This document shows positions 27,823 to 36,008 of a DNA stretch of 64,000 bases, one piece after another. A program made the translations under genes and the position numbers. Numbering within the stretch: position 1 is the stretch's first letter; each line of letters opens with the position of its first letter. The stretch lies in NCBI GenBank assembly GCA_014191195.1, contig BJGZ01000004.1, positions 62,001-126,000 of the forward strand, read 5' to 3'. This DNA is from Chlorobiota bacterium (lineage in GTDB: Bacteria > Bacteroidota > Ignavibacteria > Kapaibacteriales > UBA961). The notes beneath the pieces are model-generated. The model did no database searches. It had not been told where the DNA came from and worked only from the letters and a program-made list of their open reading frames with translations.

Positions 27823-30258
27823 ATGAAGTATACACTCTACAGTCATGGTAGTATATTGATACTCTTTATAGGGCTATTAATGAGTATACCTAGCTATACT
27901 GCTTTTTCTCAAAAAACAGTACTTTTTAAAGGCACAATAAGCGATTCAGAAACATTAGAACCATTAAAATTCGTAACAATTCGATTAATTGGTTTGGTTA
28001 ATAAAGCTACAGTTACATCAAAGGAAGGTACTTATCTACTTAGGGTACCAAAAGGGGAATATGACATAACATACAGCATGGTTGGGTACACATCTGAAAA
28101 AACACATCTTTCAATTGATAGAGATACCATCATCAATAATGTTGGATTACAAAGATCATCATTTAGGTCTGCAGAAATCATTGTATCTGCTGAAGATCCA
28201 GGTGTCAAATTAATGAGAAGTGTCTTGCAAAAAAAAATGCAATGGACAGATTCGCTTAAAAACTACACATATATGCTGTATACAAAATTTGTAGTGAGTG
28301 CAGATACGGTAACTGCCGGTAGAAATAGTGGTAGAAATGATACAAGTATCTTCTCTATTCTGGAATCATATTCAAAAGGGTTTTTTGAAAAGCCAGACAA
28401 ATATTTTAATGAAATAATTCAAAAAAGACAAACTGCTAATATTCCTGCGCAAGCAAATTTTGTAGCATTTGGAACAAATTTGAATGTCTATGATGATAAG
28501 ATATCTTTTTTTAATGAAGATATTGTTACTCCATTTCATCCCAATGCACTTGATTATTATGAATTTACACTAGTAAAAACATTACAAGATGATACTAAAG
28601 AAATAGCAGAAATACGCGTTGAACCTAAATCAGGGCAGAGAAGACTTTTTAATGGAACTATTAATATCGATAAACAAGCTTTAATCCCATTATATGTTGA
28701 TTTAAAGCCTAATAGAGCTGTAAAATTACCTTTTGATGCATCTTTACATGTTCAGCAAACTTTTATAGAGATAGATAGCCATTATGCAATGCCTTCTAGT
28801 TTAAGAATCTTCAGTAGCTTAAATGCAGAAGTCCTCTTTCTTTTTGCCCCTCGACTAGACATTTCAATAGAAAATGTTGCTTATGAATATGAAATCAATA
28901 CAGAAATCCCTCCTGAAAAATTTGATCAAAGAAGAGTAGAAATTAATGATAAAGCAAATGTATTTGATTCGATTTTTTGGATTGAAAAAGCTATTCTTCC
29001 TTTAAAGCCAGAAGAAACTGCTGCATATATACAAATTCAACAAGCCTTAGAAGATCCAGATTCTACTGCTACAAGTGCATTTAATTCATTGTTTGGAGGT
29101 ATTTCTGCATTCTTTAATAGATTAGCTCAAAGACCATTTACAGGCTTTGAAGATATGTTCAGATATAATAGAGTTCACGGAGTATATAGTGGAATAGGTT
29201 TGCAGTTCCAACATAGTCATAATGCAGAATCTGGAATCAAACTTGGATATGGCATAGCAGATAATCATCTATACGCCGATGCTTTTTATAGGCAATATCT
29301 AAATGAAACAAAAAAGTATGTAATAGAATGTAATGGATATAGAAAATTATCTAGACGCGATAATCCATATGTAGTAGGACAATCAGGAATTACAAGTCTT
29401 TCTCTGTTGTTTAAAAATGATTATGGTGATTATTATTATAATCAAGGCGCAGAATTATCATTTGAATATGGTTGGGGACAATTGAAATTCTTAAGAAGAG
29501 AAGAATTTATACGTCCATCAGCTATAAAATTTAGTATAAAAAGAGAATATCATTCATCTGCAGATGTGAATACTCAATTCGCATTATTTGCACCTTCAGA
29601 AATTTCTTTTAGGGATAATCCACCTGTATTATCAGGAGAATATACCATCGCATCAGCTGAATTCAGAATGAATCTTACTCCAATACGGAGAATATCATCA
29701 GCTGGTTTTATAATCTCTGGGCAATATGCATTACCTGGAATAAGTGTAAAAAGTTATTCGCAAAGTACATTCCAAGCATTTCTAAGAACTGTAACATTGC
29801 CTTTATGGCGATTAGATGCTAGAATTTCTGGAGGATATTCTTGGGGAGATATTCCACCGCAAAAATTCTTTTCTTTAGAATCTTCTATTGCTTCTACTGC
29901 AGGTGATGGTGTATTTAGAGGTATGAGTGTAAAAGAATTTTATGGAGATAGATATGCGGCACTTTCTCTTGAACACAATTTTGGTGAAGTAATTCCAGGG
30001 GTTCTTAGAATACCTAGCATTGCTTCTTTCGGTATCGAAGTTATAGTCACAGGTAGCATTGGATATACAGAATTTTCCAATAATGCAATAGTTTTGAAAC
30101 AATTACCTTCTACATTTTCTACAAATGATAGATATTATTATGAAGCAGGAATAGCTTTAAATAAAATATTTCTTTTTTTTAGATGTGATGTGTCAGGTAG
30201 ATTTAGCCAAAGATCTAATCCAGAATTGCGATTTACAATTTCGGGCTCAACATTCTAG
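27823..30258 (+). CDS. DUF5686 family protein with carboxypeptidase-like regulatory domain
   Basis: Outer-membrane-type protein of the DUF5686 family, common in Bacteroidota. The signal peptide is about residues 1-28 (ending YTAFSQ). A carboxypeptidase regulatory-like beta-sandwich follows at about 34-110 (GTISDSETLEPLKFVTIRL). Then comes the DUF5686 region starting DPGVKLMRSVLQKK, and the second half (about 440-811) is strand-rich with alternating aromatic residues, consistent with a barrel. It ends on a terminal Phe (SGSTF). The function is unknown; it may move or present surface material. It is in line with the LPS-type genes upstream and the phosphoribosyltransferase nine bases downstream. 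Confidence 0.85.
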   Translation: MKYTLYSHGSILILFIGLLMSIPSYTAFSQKTVLFKGTISDSETLEPLKFVTIRLIGLVNKATVTSKEGTYLLRVPKGEYDITYSMVGYTSEKTHLSIDRDTIINNVGLQRSSFRSAEIIVSAEDPGVKLMRSVLQKKMQWTDSLKNYTYMLYTKFVVSADTVTAGRNSGRNDTSIFSILESYSKGFFEKPDKYFNEIIQKRQTANIPAQANFVAFGTNLNVYDDKISFFNEDIVTPFHPNALDYYEFTLVKTLQDDTKEIAEIRVEPKSGQRRLFNGTINIDKQALIPLYVDLKPNRAVKLPFDASLHVQQTFIEIDSHYAMPSSLRIFSSLNAEVLFLFAPRLDISIENVAYEYEINTEIPPEKFDQRRVEINDKANVFDSIFWIEKAILPLKPEETAAYIQIQQALEDPDSTATSAFNSLFGGISAFFNRLAQRPFTGFEDMFRYNRVHGVYSGIGLQFQHSHNAESGIKLGYGIADNHLYADAFYRQYLNETKKYVIECNGYRKLSRRDNPYVVGQSGITSLSLLFKNDYGDYYYNQGAELSFEYGWGQLKFLRREEFIRPSAIKFSIKREYHSSADVNTQFALFAPSEISFRDNPPVLSGEYTIASAEFRMNLTPIRRISSAGFIISGQYALPGISVKSYSQSTFQAFLRTVTLPLWRLDARISGGYSWGDIPPQKFFSLESSIASTAGDGVFRGMSVKEFYGDRYAALSLEHNFGEVIPGVLRIPSIASFGIEVIVTGSIGYTEFSNNAIVLKQLPSTFSTNDRYYYEAGIALNKIFLFFRCDVSGRFSQRSNPELRFTISGSTF

Positions 30259-30267
30259 GAAAGCGCT

Positions 30268-30819
30268 ATGCAAGATATATTGATTTCCACTGGTGCGATA
30301 CAATATGGACATTTTGTAAGGCAAGATGGAAAGCATACTGATATATTGTTTAGTCCTGCAAAAGCTTTTCAATTTCCTCCAACTTGCCGAAAACTAGCCT
30401 ATGAAATCGTCAAACATTTTTGGGATATCGACCCTCAAGTTATCATTGCCTGTCGTATCGGTGCATTACCCTTTGCTGCAGAAATTGCCAGACAATTAGA
30501 AGCACGATTATTATGGCTTATGCCAGGATCAGATCTATTATATCAATCATTAGAATTACATTCGGGCGATAGAGTAGTATTCATAGATGATATCCTTACA
30601 GATGATATATCATTGTACAAACCAATGATAAGAGAAATTTTAAGGGTTGATGCACGATTGATTGGCATGGCTTCATTAATAGACCTAACTAGCAAAAAAT
30701 CACCAATAAATGTAAGGCAAATTTCTGTTTTGAAACGAGAAGATCATATATTCAATCCAGAGGATTGTGTCATGTGTACACAACATATAGAAAGTATTCA
30801 TATTCCCCATAGACCATAA
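30268..30819 (+). CDS. orotate phosphoribosyltransferase-like protein
   Basis: Type I phosphoribosyltransferase fold, 183 aa. The N-terminus (GAIQYGHFVRQDGKHTDILF) resembles PyrE-type enzymes. The PRPP loop is VVFIDDILTDD, in which the usual small residues (TGGT/TAGT after the acidic pair) are replaced, so PRPP binding may be weakened. CRIGALPFAAEIARQL fits the preceding conserved Gly-Ala-Pro-hydrophobic turn. It could be a diverged OPRT or a regulatory homologue. It is the last gene of the operon; a tRNA terminator on the other strand begins right at its stop codon. Confidence 0.65.
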   Translation: MQDILISTGAIQYGHFVRQDGKHTDILFSPAKAFQFPPTCRKLAYEIVKHFWDIDPQVIIACRIGALPFAAEIARQLEARLLWLMPGSDLLYQSLELHSGDRVVFIDDILTDDISLYKPMIREILRVDARLIGMASLIDLTSKKSPINVRQISVLKREDHIFNPEDCVMCTQHIESIHIPHRP

Positions 30820-30853
30820 AAAAATCCGCCTGTGAATAAACACAAGCGGATTA
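30818..30853 (-). terminator. rho-independent terminator of tRNA-Pro
   Basis: Read on the minus strand, a 12-bp stem with one mismatch (aatccgcttgtg / cacaggcggatt) ends in seven T residues. It lies about six bases after the tRNA 3' end and directly abuts the stop codon of the phosphoribosyltransferase on the plus strand. Confidence 0.85.
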
Positions 30854-30858
30854 AAGAG

Positions 30859-30933
30859 TCGGGGTGGTGGGATTCGAACTCACGACCCCCTGCTCCCAAA
30901 GCAGGTGCGCTAACCGGACTGCGCTACACCCCG
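30859..30933 (-). tRNA. tRNA-Pro (UGG anticodon)
   Basis: Minus-strand cloverleaf: acceptor CGGGGTG/CACCCCG, D stem GCGC/GCGC with loop AGTCCGGTTA, anticodon stem CCTGC/GCAGG with loop TTTGGGA (anticodon TGG), and T loop TTCGAAT. The T stem (GTGAG/CCCAC) contains one A-C mismatch. The discriminator base is A, and CCA is not encoded. A promoter (30949-30980) and a terminator (30818-30853) flank it, so it is an independent transcript. Confidence 0.95.
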
Positions 30934-30948
30934 TCTCAAATCGAATGA

Positions 30949-30980
30949 CAAATATGATGTTTTTTTTGCTTATTACCAAA
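30949..30980 (-). promoter_or_regulatory. promoter of tRNA-Pro, Bacteroidota type
   Basis: On the minus strand TTTG (30977-30980) is followed after 20 bases by CATATTTG (30949-30956). This matches the Bacteroidota consensus TTTG-N(17-23)-TAnnTTTG at all but one base. Transcription would start about nine bases before the mature tRNA. Confidence 0.6.
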
Positions 30981-31046
30981 GAACAAATCATAAAAGTTTA
31001 AATAACTGAAAGTTCGATAAAATAAATGAGTATACATTTTTAATAC

Positions 31047-31077
31047 TTGCATTGCATACCTTCTCATTGTATTTTTG
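31047..31077 (+). promoter_or_regulatory. promoter of the two-hairpin leader
   Basis: TTG (31047-31049) is spaced 20 bases from TATTTTTG (31070-31077), a full match to the TAnnTTTG -7 box. The expected start site near 31083 falls at the base of the first hairpin of the leader. Confidence 0.55.
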
Positions 31078-31080
31078 CCC

Positions 31081-31173
31081 ATGAGAACTCATTCATTTAA
31101 GTTCTCATTTTGTTGTGGTGGTGAAAAGGTGGGAAGGGGAGTGCCCTTTGACGTGTGGTGACGTCAAAGGGCA
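31081..31173 (+). ncRNA. structured leader or small RNA with two hairpins
   Basis: Hairpin 1 pairs 31081-31089 with 31100-31108 (9 bp perfect, 10-base loop). A purine-rich G-rich strand of about 33 bases follows. Hairpin 2 pairs 31142-31154 with 31161-31173 (13 bp perfect, loop gtggtg). There is no T tract, and the amidohydrolase-like ATG follows 54 bases later, so it may be a 5' leader (riboswitch or attenuator) or a separate small RNA. It does not match 4.5S, 6S, tmRNA, RNase P or a riboswitch class I recognise. Confidence 0.5.
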
Positions 31174-31227
31174 TCTCGCTTTATAAACCTAAATCATTGA
31201 TTTATTAAGAACTTACTTTTAGGAAAT

Positions 31228-32535
31228 ATGATGAATAATTACTTTTTGACATTTGTTTTATGTTTGGTATCTAACATTACTTTTTTGGTTGCGCATGATG
31301 AAATTCCAGGTGCAGCTCAAAAAAATCCTATTATATTAAAAAATGCAAAGATCTATACTGTGTCTAAAGGCATTATTGATGGTGGCATGGTATTATTTGA
31401 TAAAGGTAAAATCGTTTCTGTTGGTAAGAATATAGATATTCCTATTGGAGCAGAGATAATCGATTGTACCGGTAAATCTGTGTATCCTGGTTTTATAGCT
31501 TCTGAATCAACAATAGGTCTTGTAGAAATTGAAGCCGTTAGGGCAACCCGAGATGCAGTTGAAACTGGAATATTTAATCCAAATGCAAAATCTGTTACTG
31601 CTTATAATCCTGATAGTGAAATAATACCTACCGTAAGAAGCAATGGTATTTTAATTGCTCATGTTGTTCCCCAAGGTGGTTTGATATCAGGTTTAAGCTC
31701 TATTATGCAATTAGATGGTTGGAATCGTGAAGATATTGCATTAAAACACATAGCAGCTTTATCAGTAAATATTCCGAGTATGAGTGTTCAAAATGCCCCA
31801 TGGATATCAAAATCAGCTGAGGAACAAATTAAAGATAATGAAAAGAATCTATTAGAATTAAGAGACTATTTTACAAAAGCCAAAATGTATTCTTTGGCTG
31901 CAAAAAATGGTCTTGCCGAAAATATGCAAGATATACGTTTAGAATCAATGCGTCCAATTTTTGAAAAGCAATTACCTGTTTTCTTTACGGCTTCTTCTAA
32001 ACAACAAATATTAGCGGCATTAGATATGGCGAAAACATATGGTGTAAATGCGATTATTTTTGGAGCTAATGAAGCACATCTTTGTATAGAAGAATTACAA
32101 TTAGCAAGAGTACCGGTGATTATTCCAAGAACTCATTCATTACCAAGAGAGGCCGAATCAGCATATGATGAGCCATATACACTTCCACGTATTTTAGAAC
32201 AAGCAGGTATTCTTTGGTCATTTTCAGAATCTTCATTCTGGCAACAAAGAAATCTTCCTTTTAATGCAGGAACAGCAATCGCTTATGGATTAAGCGAAGA
32301 AGCAGCTCTAAGAGGATTAACTATAAACCCGGCTACAATTTTAGGTATTGCAGATAGAGTTGGTAGTTTAGATTCTGGAAAAGACGCAACCTTATTTGTA
32401 TCTAAAGGAAATGCTTTAGATGGCCTAACAAATAATGTAGAATATGCATTTATTCAAGGTAAAGTAGTGTCATTACAAAGTAGGCAAACAGAATTAGCAA
32501 AGAAATATAGAACTAGATATCAACAAGGACAATAA
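31228..32535 (+). CDS. amidohydrolase-like secreted protein lacking the metal-binding HxH motif
   Basis: Imidazolonepropionase/amidohydrolase superfamily, 435 aa, with a signal peptide (residues 1-22, ending FLVAHDE). The N-terminal beta-sandwich (IILKNAKIYTVSKGIIDGGMV) is followed by the barrel. At the position where active enzymes carry the metal-binding His pair (usually PGxIDxHxH), this protein reads YPGFIASESTIGLVE. The C-terminal block GLTINPATILGIADRVGSLDSGKDATLFV is normal. It is probably a non-hydrolase or altered paralogue. It is preceded by the structured leader at 31081-31173 and followed by a terminator overlapping the convergent Lon-like gene. Confidence 0.85.
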   Translation: MMNNYFLTFVLCLVSNITFLVAHDEIPGAAQKNPIILKNAKIYTVSKGIIDGGMVLFDKGKIVSVGKNIDIPIGAEIIDCTGKSVYPGFIASESTIGLVEIEAVRATRDAVETGIFNPNAKSVTAYNPDSEIIPTVRSNGILIAHVVPQGGLISGLSSIMQLDGWNREDIALKHIAALSVNIPSMSVQNAPWISKSAEEQIKDNEKNLLELRDYFTKAKMYSLAAKNGLAENMQDIRLESMRPIFEKQLPVFFTASSKQQILAALDMAKTYGVNAIIFGANEAHLCIEELQLARVPVIIPRTHSLPREAESAYDEPYTLPRILEQAGILWSFSESSFWQQRNLPFNAGTAIAYGLSEEAALRGLTINPATILGIADRVGSLDSGKDATLFVSKGNALDGLTNNVEYAFIQGKVVSLQSRQTELAKKYRTRYQQGQ

Positions 32536-32542
32536 TTTTGAG

Positions 32543-32586
32543 AATGCGCAGTTAACTCATGTACATGCTTACTGCGCACTCTTTTT
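32543..32586 (+). terminator. terminator after the amidohydrolase-like gene
   Basis: An 8-bp stem (TGCGCAGT 32545-32552 / ACTGCGCA 32571-32578) is followed by ctcttttt. Its distal arm lies in the last codons of the convergent Lon-like gene. Confidence 0.7.
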
Positions 32587-33783
32587 ACTGTCTGATTTTT
32601 TATAAAGTTCTGCTAATCTATTGGCTGTAATGCCAAAAACACCCGTTTTATATACGCCATCCTCACCTTTTTTCCCGGCAGGTTTTCCTAGCATCAATTC
32701 TATAGCTTGTTCAATGGTACTTATAGAATAGATGTGAAATTGACCTTTTTTTACTGATTCAATGATATGTTCATTAAGTATTAAATCATTAACATTTTGA
32801 GATGGTATTAATACTCCATGATGTCCATTCAAGCCATTTGCCATACATAATTCATAAAAACCCGAAATCTTTTCATTTACCCCACCGATTGGCTGAATAT
32901 CTCCTTTTTGATTCATAGATCCAGTGATAGAAAGATATTGTTTTACTTCAATACCAGAAATTGCAGATAATAAAGCAATAACTTCTGCAGCAGTTGCGCT
33001 ATCTCCATCTATGCCACCATAACTTTGTTCAAAGCAGATAGAAGCTGATAAAGTTAATGGATGATGAATTGCGAATCGTTCACGTAAAAATCCATTGAGA
33101 ATTAACATTCCTTTATTATGAATTTTTCCACTCATATCGGCTTCTCTTTCTATATTGATGATATCAGTTGATCCCACACCAACAGTAGCTGTTATTCTAG
33201 CAGGTTTTCCAAATGAAACAAGTCCTGTATCATATACGGTTAAACCATTGATTTGTCCTAATCGAGTACCTGATGTTTCTATCATTAATAATCCATTAAG
33301 GATTTGTTCTCTGATTTTTTCATCAAGAATATCATTTCTTTTTAATCTAGCATTCAAAGCTTTGTTTACATGTGTTTTTGCAACAATAGGGCTTCCGTCT
33401 TTCCTTGTAAAAAATGAAGATTTTCTTATCAAATCGGCTACATCACTAAATTGAAGAGTGATTTTTCTTTGTGTATCAGTATGTTTCACAGCCCATTCAA
33501 TAATTGCTGCAACTCCTGATCTATCAAAATGTAATAAAGATTCTTGTTCGCATAATTGATGAATAAAATGAGAATAATTATGAATCATTTCTCCCGAGCG
33601 TTGTGTCTCATAATCAAATTCAGCATTCACTTTGAAGATTTTCTTAAAATCTTCCTCGCCAAAGTATAAAGTATGATATACATCGGCATCACCAATCATG
33701 ATAACTTTAACATTTAAGTCGATAGATTCTGGTTTTAATAATGTTTGAGAAATTTGAAAATAACTTGTGGGCATTTCCAACAT
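32569..33783 (-). CDS. Lon-type serine protease, ATPase part missing (LonC/AAA_32-like)
   Basis: This corresponds to the C-terminal half of the about 800-aa Lon-like family (PF13654/PF05362). It begins within the region after the AAA core (LKPESIDLNVKVIMIGD). It retains helical parts and the complete proteolytic domain: GGIDGDSATAAEVIALL with Ser262 and GGVNEKISGFYELC with Lys305. Their spacing of 43 residues matches Lon. No Walker A or B motif exists, and the upstream frame is stopped 14 codons before the ATG with msrB starting nearby, so there is no room for the missing half. It is either a truncated remnant or a stand-alone peptidase. Confidence 0.8.
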   Translation of the reverse strand: MLEMPTSYFQISQTLLKPESIDLNVKVIMIGDADVYHTLYFGEEDFKKIFKVNAEFDYETQRSGEMIHNYSHFIHQLCEQESLLHFDRSGVAAIIEWAVKHTDTQRKITLQFSDVADLIRKSSFFTRKDGSPIVAKTHVNKALNARLKRNDILDEKIREQILNGLLMIETSGTRLGQINGLTVYDTGLVSFGKPARITATVGVGSTDIINIEREADMSGKIHNKGMLILNGFLRERFAIHHPLTLSASICFEQSYGGIDGDSATAAEVIALLSAISGIEVKQYLSITGSMNQKGDIQPIGGVNEKISGFYELCMANGLNGHHGVLIPSQNVNDLILNEHIIESVKKGQFHIYSISTIEQAIELMLGKPAGKKGEDGVYKTGVFGITANRLAELYKKSDSKKSAQ

Positions 33784-33891
33784 AAATGCTCTGCTTTTAG
33801 TGGTGTTAAGCCAGATGGAACTTTACTGATTGTTTTTTTATTTATAGTAACCTTAATTATGTGCCTTATATATGTATATCAAAAATATCAA

Positions 33892-34386
33892 ATGAAATCT
33901 ATAATATTTGTTTTTGTATTTCTTTGTCTTCCTTTTTATGGTTGTTCTCAACAACTACAAAAAAATCAGTCAAAAATCGAGAAAACTGTAAAACAAGATG
34001 CCGAATGGAAAGATAGTTTGTCGTATGAAGACTATTGTATTATGAGAAAAAAAGGTACCGAACCTCCATTTACTGGCAAATATGTAGATAATAAAGAATC
34101 TGGAATATATTCTTGTAAAGCATGCAAATTGGATCTTTTTACTTCAAATACAAAGTTTGATTCAGGAACTGGCTGGCCTTCTTTTTTTCAACCTTTAAAT
34201 AAAAATCATATCCTAGAAAAAATTGATACTCGATATGAGTTTAAGACATATGAGGTTCTTTGTGCCAGATGTGAAGGACATCTAGGCCACGTGTTTGATG
34301 ATGGCCCTCAACCAACTGGACTCCGCTATTGTATAAATTCAGCTGCTTTAGTGTTTAAAGCTGATAGTTCTTTATACGTTAAGTAG
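33892..34386 (+). CDS. msrB: peptide-methionine (R)-S-oxide reductase, lipoprotein
   Basis: Reduces the R form of methionine sulfoxide in proteins. The ATG at 33892 starts a lipoprotein signal ending FYGC (Cys18); longer frames from 33745 have no such signal. The MsrB domain shows the two zinc CxxC pairs (YSCKACKLDLF and LCARCEGHLGHVF), SGTGWPSFF, and the catalytic block RYCINSAAL. It is predicted to act in the periplasm, attached to a membrane. It is divergent from the Lon-like gene. Confidence 0.93.
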   Translation: MKSIIFVFVFLCLPFYGCSQQLQKNQSKIEKTVKQDAEWKDSLSYEDYCIMRKKGTEPPFTGKYVDNKESGIYSCKACKLDLFTSNTKFDSGTGWPSFFQPLNKNHILEKIDTRYEFKTYEVLCARCEGHLGHVFDDGPQPTGLRYCINSAALVFKADSSLYVK

Positions 34387-34394
34387 GATATCTT

Positions 34395-34722
34395 CATATT
34401 ATACAATCACTGTCGCCTTGTTCTGAATAATCCGCTATTAGGGCATCTATGCTTTGTATGTGTAATGCCCATTCAAAAATATCATGTATTCTGTTTTTTA
34501 ATGGTTTCTTTAGTTAACCTGCATGTTTAGCTTTTGTTGTATTCGTTCGATGAAATCCTTTACATGATGATTGTGATATCTTTATGCTGAAAATTTGTTA
34601 TGATGAAGACTAGGATTTGATTTTCCATCATTAAAAACAGTTATTGTATGCCCAGATTGCAAAGCAGAATCTATCATTGCTTCCTCTAAAAAGACAGATC
34701 CACCAATAATGAGAATATGCAT
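34395..34722 (-). pseudogene. decayed NAD-dependent epimerase/reductase, only both ends left
   Basis: Read on the minus strand from 34722, 46 codons give a normal epimerase N-terminus (MHILIIGGSVFL, SALQSGHTITVFNDGKSN) with the GxxGxxx-type dinucleotide motif partly eroded, ended by TAA at 34582-34584. About 80 bases further on, another frame gives HDIFEWALHIQSIDAL ending with TGA, which resembles the family's usual C-terminus (D-x-x-x-WA). The roughly 250 residues between are gone. The family is recalled from memory, not searched. The neighbouring 300 bases contain no other gene. Confidence 0.7.
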
Positions 34723-34728
34723 AAAAAC

Positions 34729-34769
34729 TAAAAAAAAGGCAGATTCAGAATTAACTCTGAATCTGCCTT
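34729..34769 (-). terminator. terminator of the DUF1566-like gene
   Basis: A 14-bp perfect stem (34736-34749 / 34756-34769) around a 6-base loop is followed on the minus strand by a run of seven T residues (a's at 34731-34737). It lies 25 bases past the stop of the DUF1566-like gene and just before the pseudogene start. Confidence 0.85.
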
Positions 34770-34793
34770 AAACTAAGCATTATGTGTGTGCTA

Positions 34794-36005
34794 TTAATAT
34801 TTTCTTATTGCTCTTACTTTCTTAATAGTACTTTTTGCATCCTGAGCTAGAGTACCGCTTAAACAATTAAAAAATAGTGCATTTGTTTTATCACGTTCTG
34901 TAGAAGACCAATAAGTAGATAAACCAATTAATTGAGAACCATTTACTTGTGATAATCTTCTATTTATATCAAAACGATGAGAAAACATGATATATAATTC
35001 ATCTATAGAAGGTAAATACCAATCAGAATAATTTGCTTGAACTAGATTCTTACATGTTTTAGCTGCACTAACAACTATAGTGGTATCATTAGAAATTGCT
35101 TGAGTATTTGATAATCCATTCCAGGTAGACTGAGCATTATTGCCAATCAGAGTATCAATAGAACTCCATTGTGAATCCATAGAAAGATCAACAGTTGAAA
35201 CAATTAATCCATGTTCTATTCCTAAAGAATCCCTATACATATGGAAAACAATTCCACCAACAAAATATTCACCAATATAATGTGTGAATACATTATTTGC
35301 CTGAATAGAATAGGGAGAAGTTAATGTACCAGAACCGGTAATTGTTATATGTTGTCCAGCTGACAATTTGGTTTCTGAACCATTTGCGATAGCTCTAATA
35401 CTATCACCAATTGATGGCTTAGCACTTAAATCATTATAGTTTTTATTCCATTTCATAAAAATTGGATCTGATTCGACTGTAGAATCAACTTTATTATTCC
35501 ATGCTGAAATATTAGCTCTGGTAATACTTTGAGCAACACTTTTAGAGAATATTGGATCATTTTCATCGATATCACCAATAATTGTATCGGCAAATTTTGC
35601 GTGGTCTGCATACATAGAAAAAGGGACAGATAAAATTTGTTGTACAGAAATGATAGTATAATCTGTGCCACCAAATGGGTCTATCTCTGTTTTTAGAAAA
35701 TATGGACCTTCGCTCCAATCTATAGTTCGATAATTGCCATATATAAATTCACCAGCACCAATTTGTAAAGAAATTAATCCATTCATATTGGTTCTTGCAT
35801 TTTGTGTTTCTACATATACAGAAGGACCAAATTCAGAGCCCTTAATGATACTAATTCGCATTCCAACTTTAACATTAATTATTAATGTATTATTTACATT
35901 CCTTAATACAGCTTGATAACTCAAATTATTGGGTTTTTGAGCCTGAATTATATAGGTAGAAATGCAACATAAAAGTGCGATCAGTGAGTATCTTACTTTT
36001 TTCAT
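34794..36005 (-). CDS. secreted protein with DUF1566 (Lcl-type) C-terminal domain
   Basis: Signal peptide at residues 1-22 (ALLCCISTYIIQAQ). The first 230 residues hold a repeated beta-rich stretch (LSYQAVLRNVNNTLI, SIDEN-type segments), like that seen in tail-fibre-like or surface proteins from Bacteroidota. The C-terminal 170 residues match the DUF1566/Lcl layout: VGGIVFHM, SDWYLPSIDELYIMF, YWSSTE and the final KVRAIRKY. The function is unknown; such domains are linked to surface binding. It is the second gene of a two-gene unit with the small T9SS protein, three bases apart. Confidence 0.75.
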   Translation of the reverse strand: MKKVRYSLIALLCCISTYIIQAQKPNNLSYQAVLRNVNNTLIINVKVGMRISIIKGSEFGPSVYVETQNARTNMNGLISLQIGAGEFIYGNYRTIDWSEGPYFLKTEIDPFGGTDYTIISVQQILSVPFSMYADHAKFADTIIGDIDENDPIFSKSVAQSITRANISAWNNKVDSTVESDPIFMKWNKNYNDLSAKPSIGDSIRAIANGSETKLSAGQHITITGSGTLTSPYSIQANNVFTHYIGEYFVGGIVFHMYRDSLGIEHGLIVSTVDLSMDSQWSSIDTLIGNNAQSTWNGLSNTQAISNDTTIVVSAAKTCKNLVQANYSDWYLPSIDELYIMFSHRFDINRRLSQVNGSQLIGLSTYWSSTERDKTNALFFNCLSGTLAQDAKSTIKKVRAIRKY

Positions 36006-36008
36006 TGT

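Noticed and set aside
31081-31173. 4.5S, 6S, tmRNA or RNase P RNA
   Set aside because: The conserved cores of these RNAs are not visible in the sequence.
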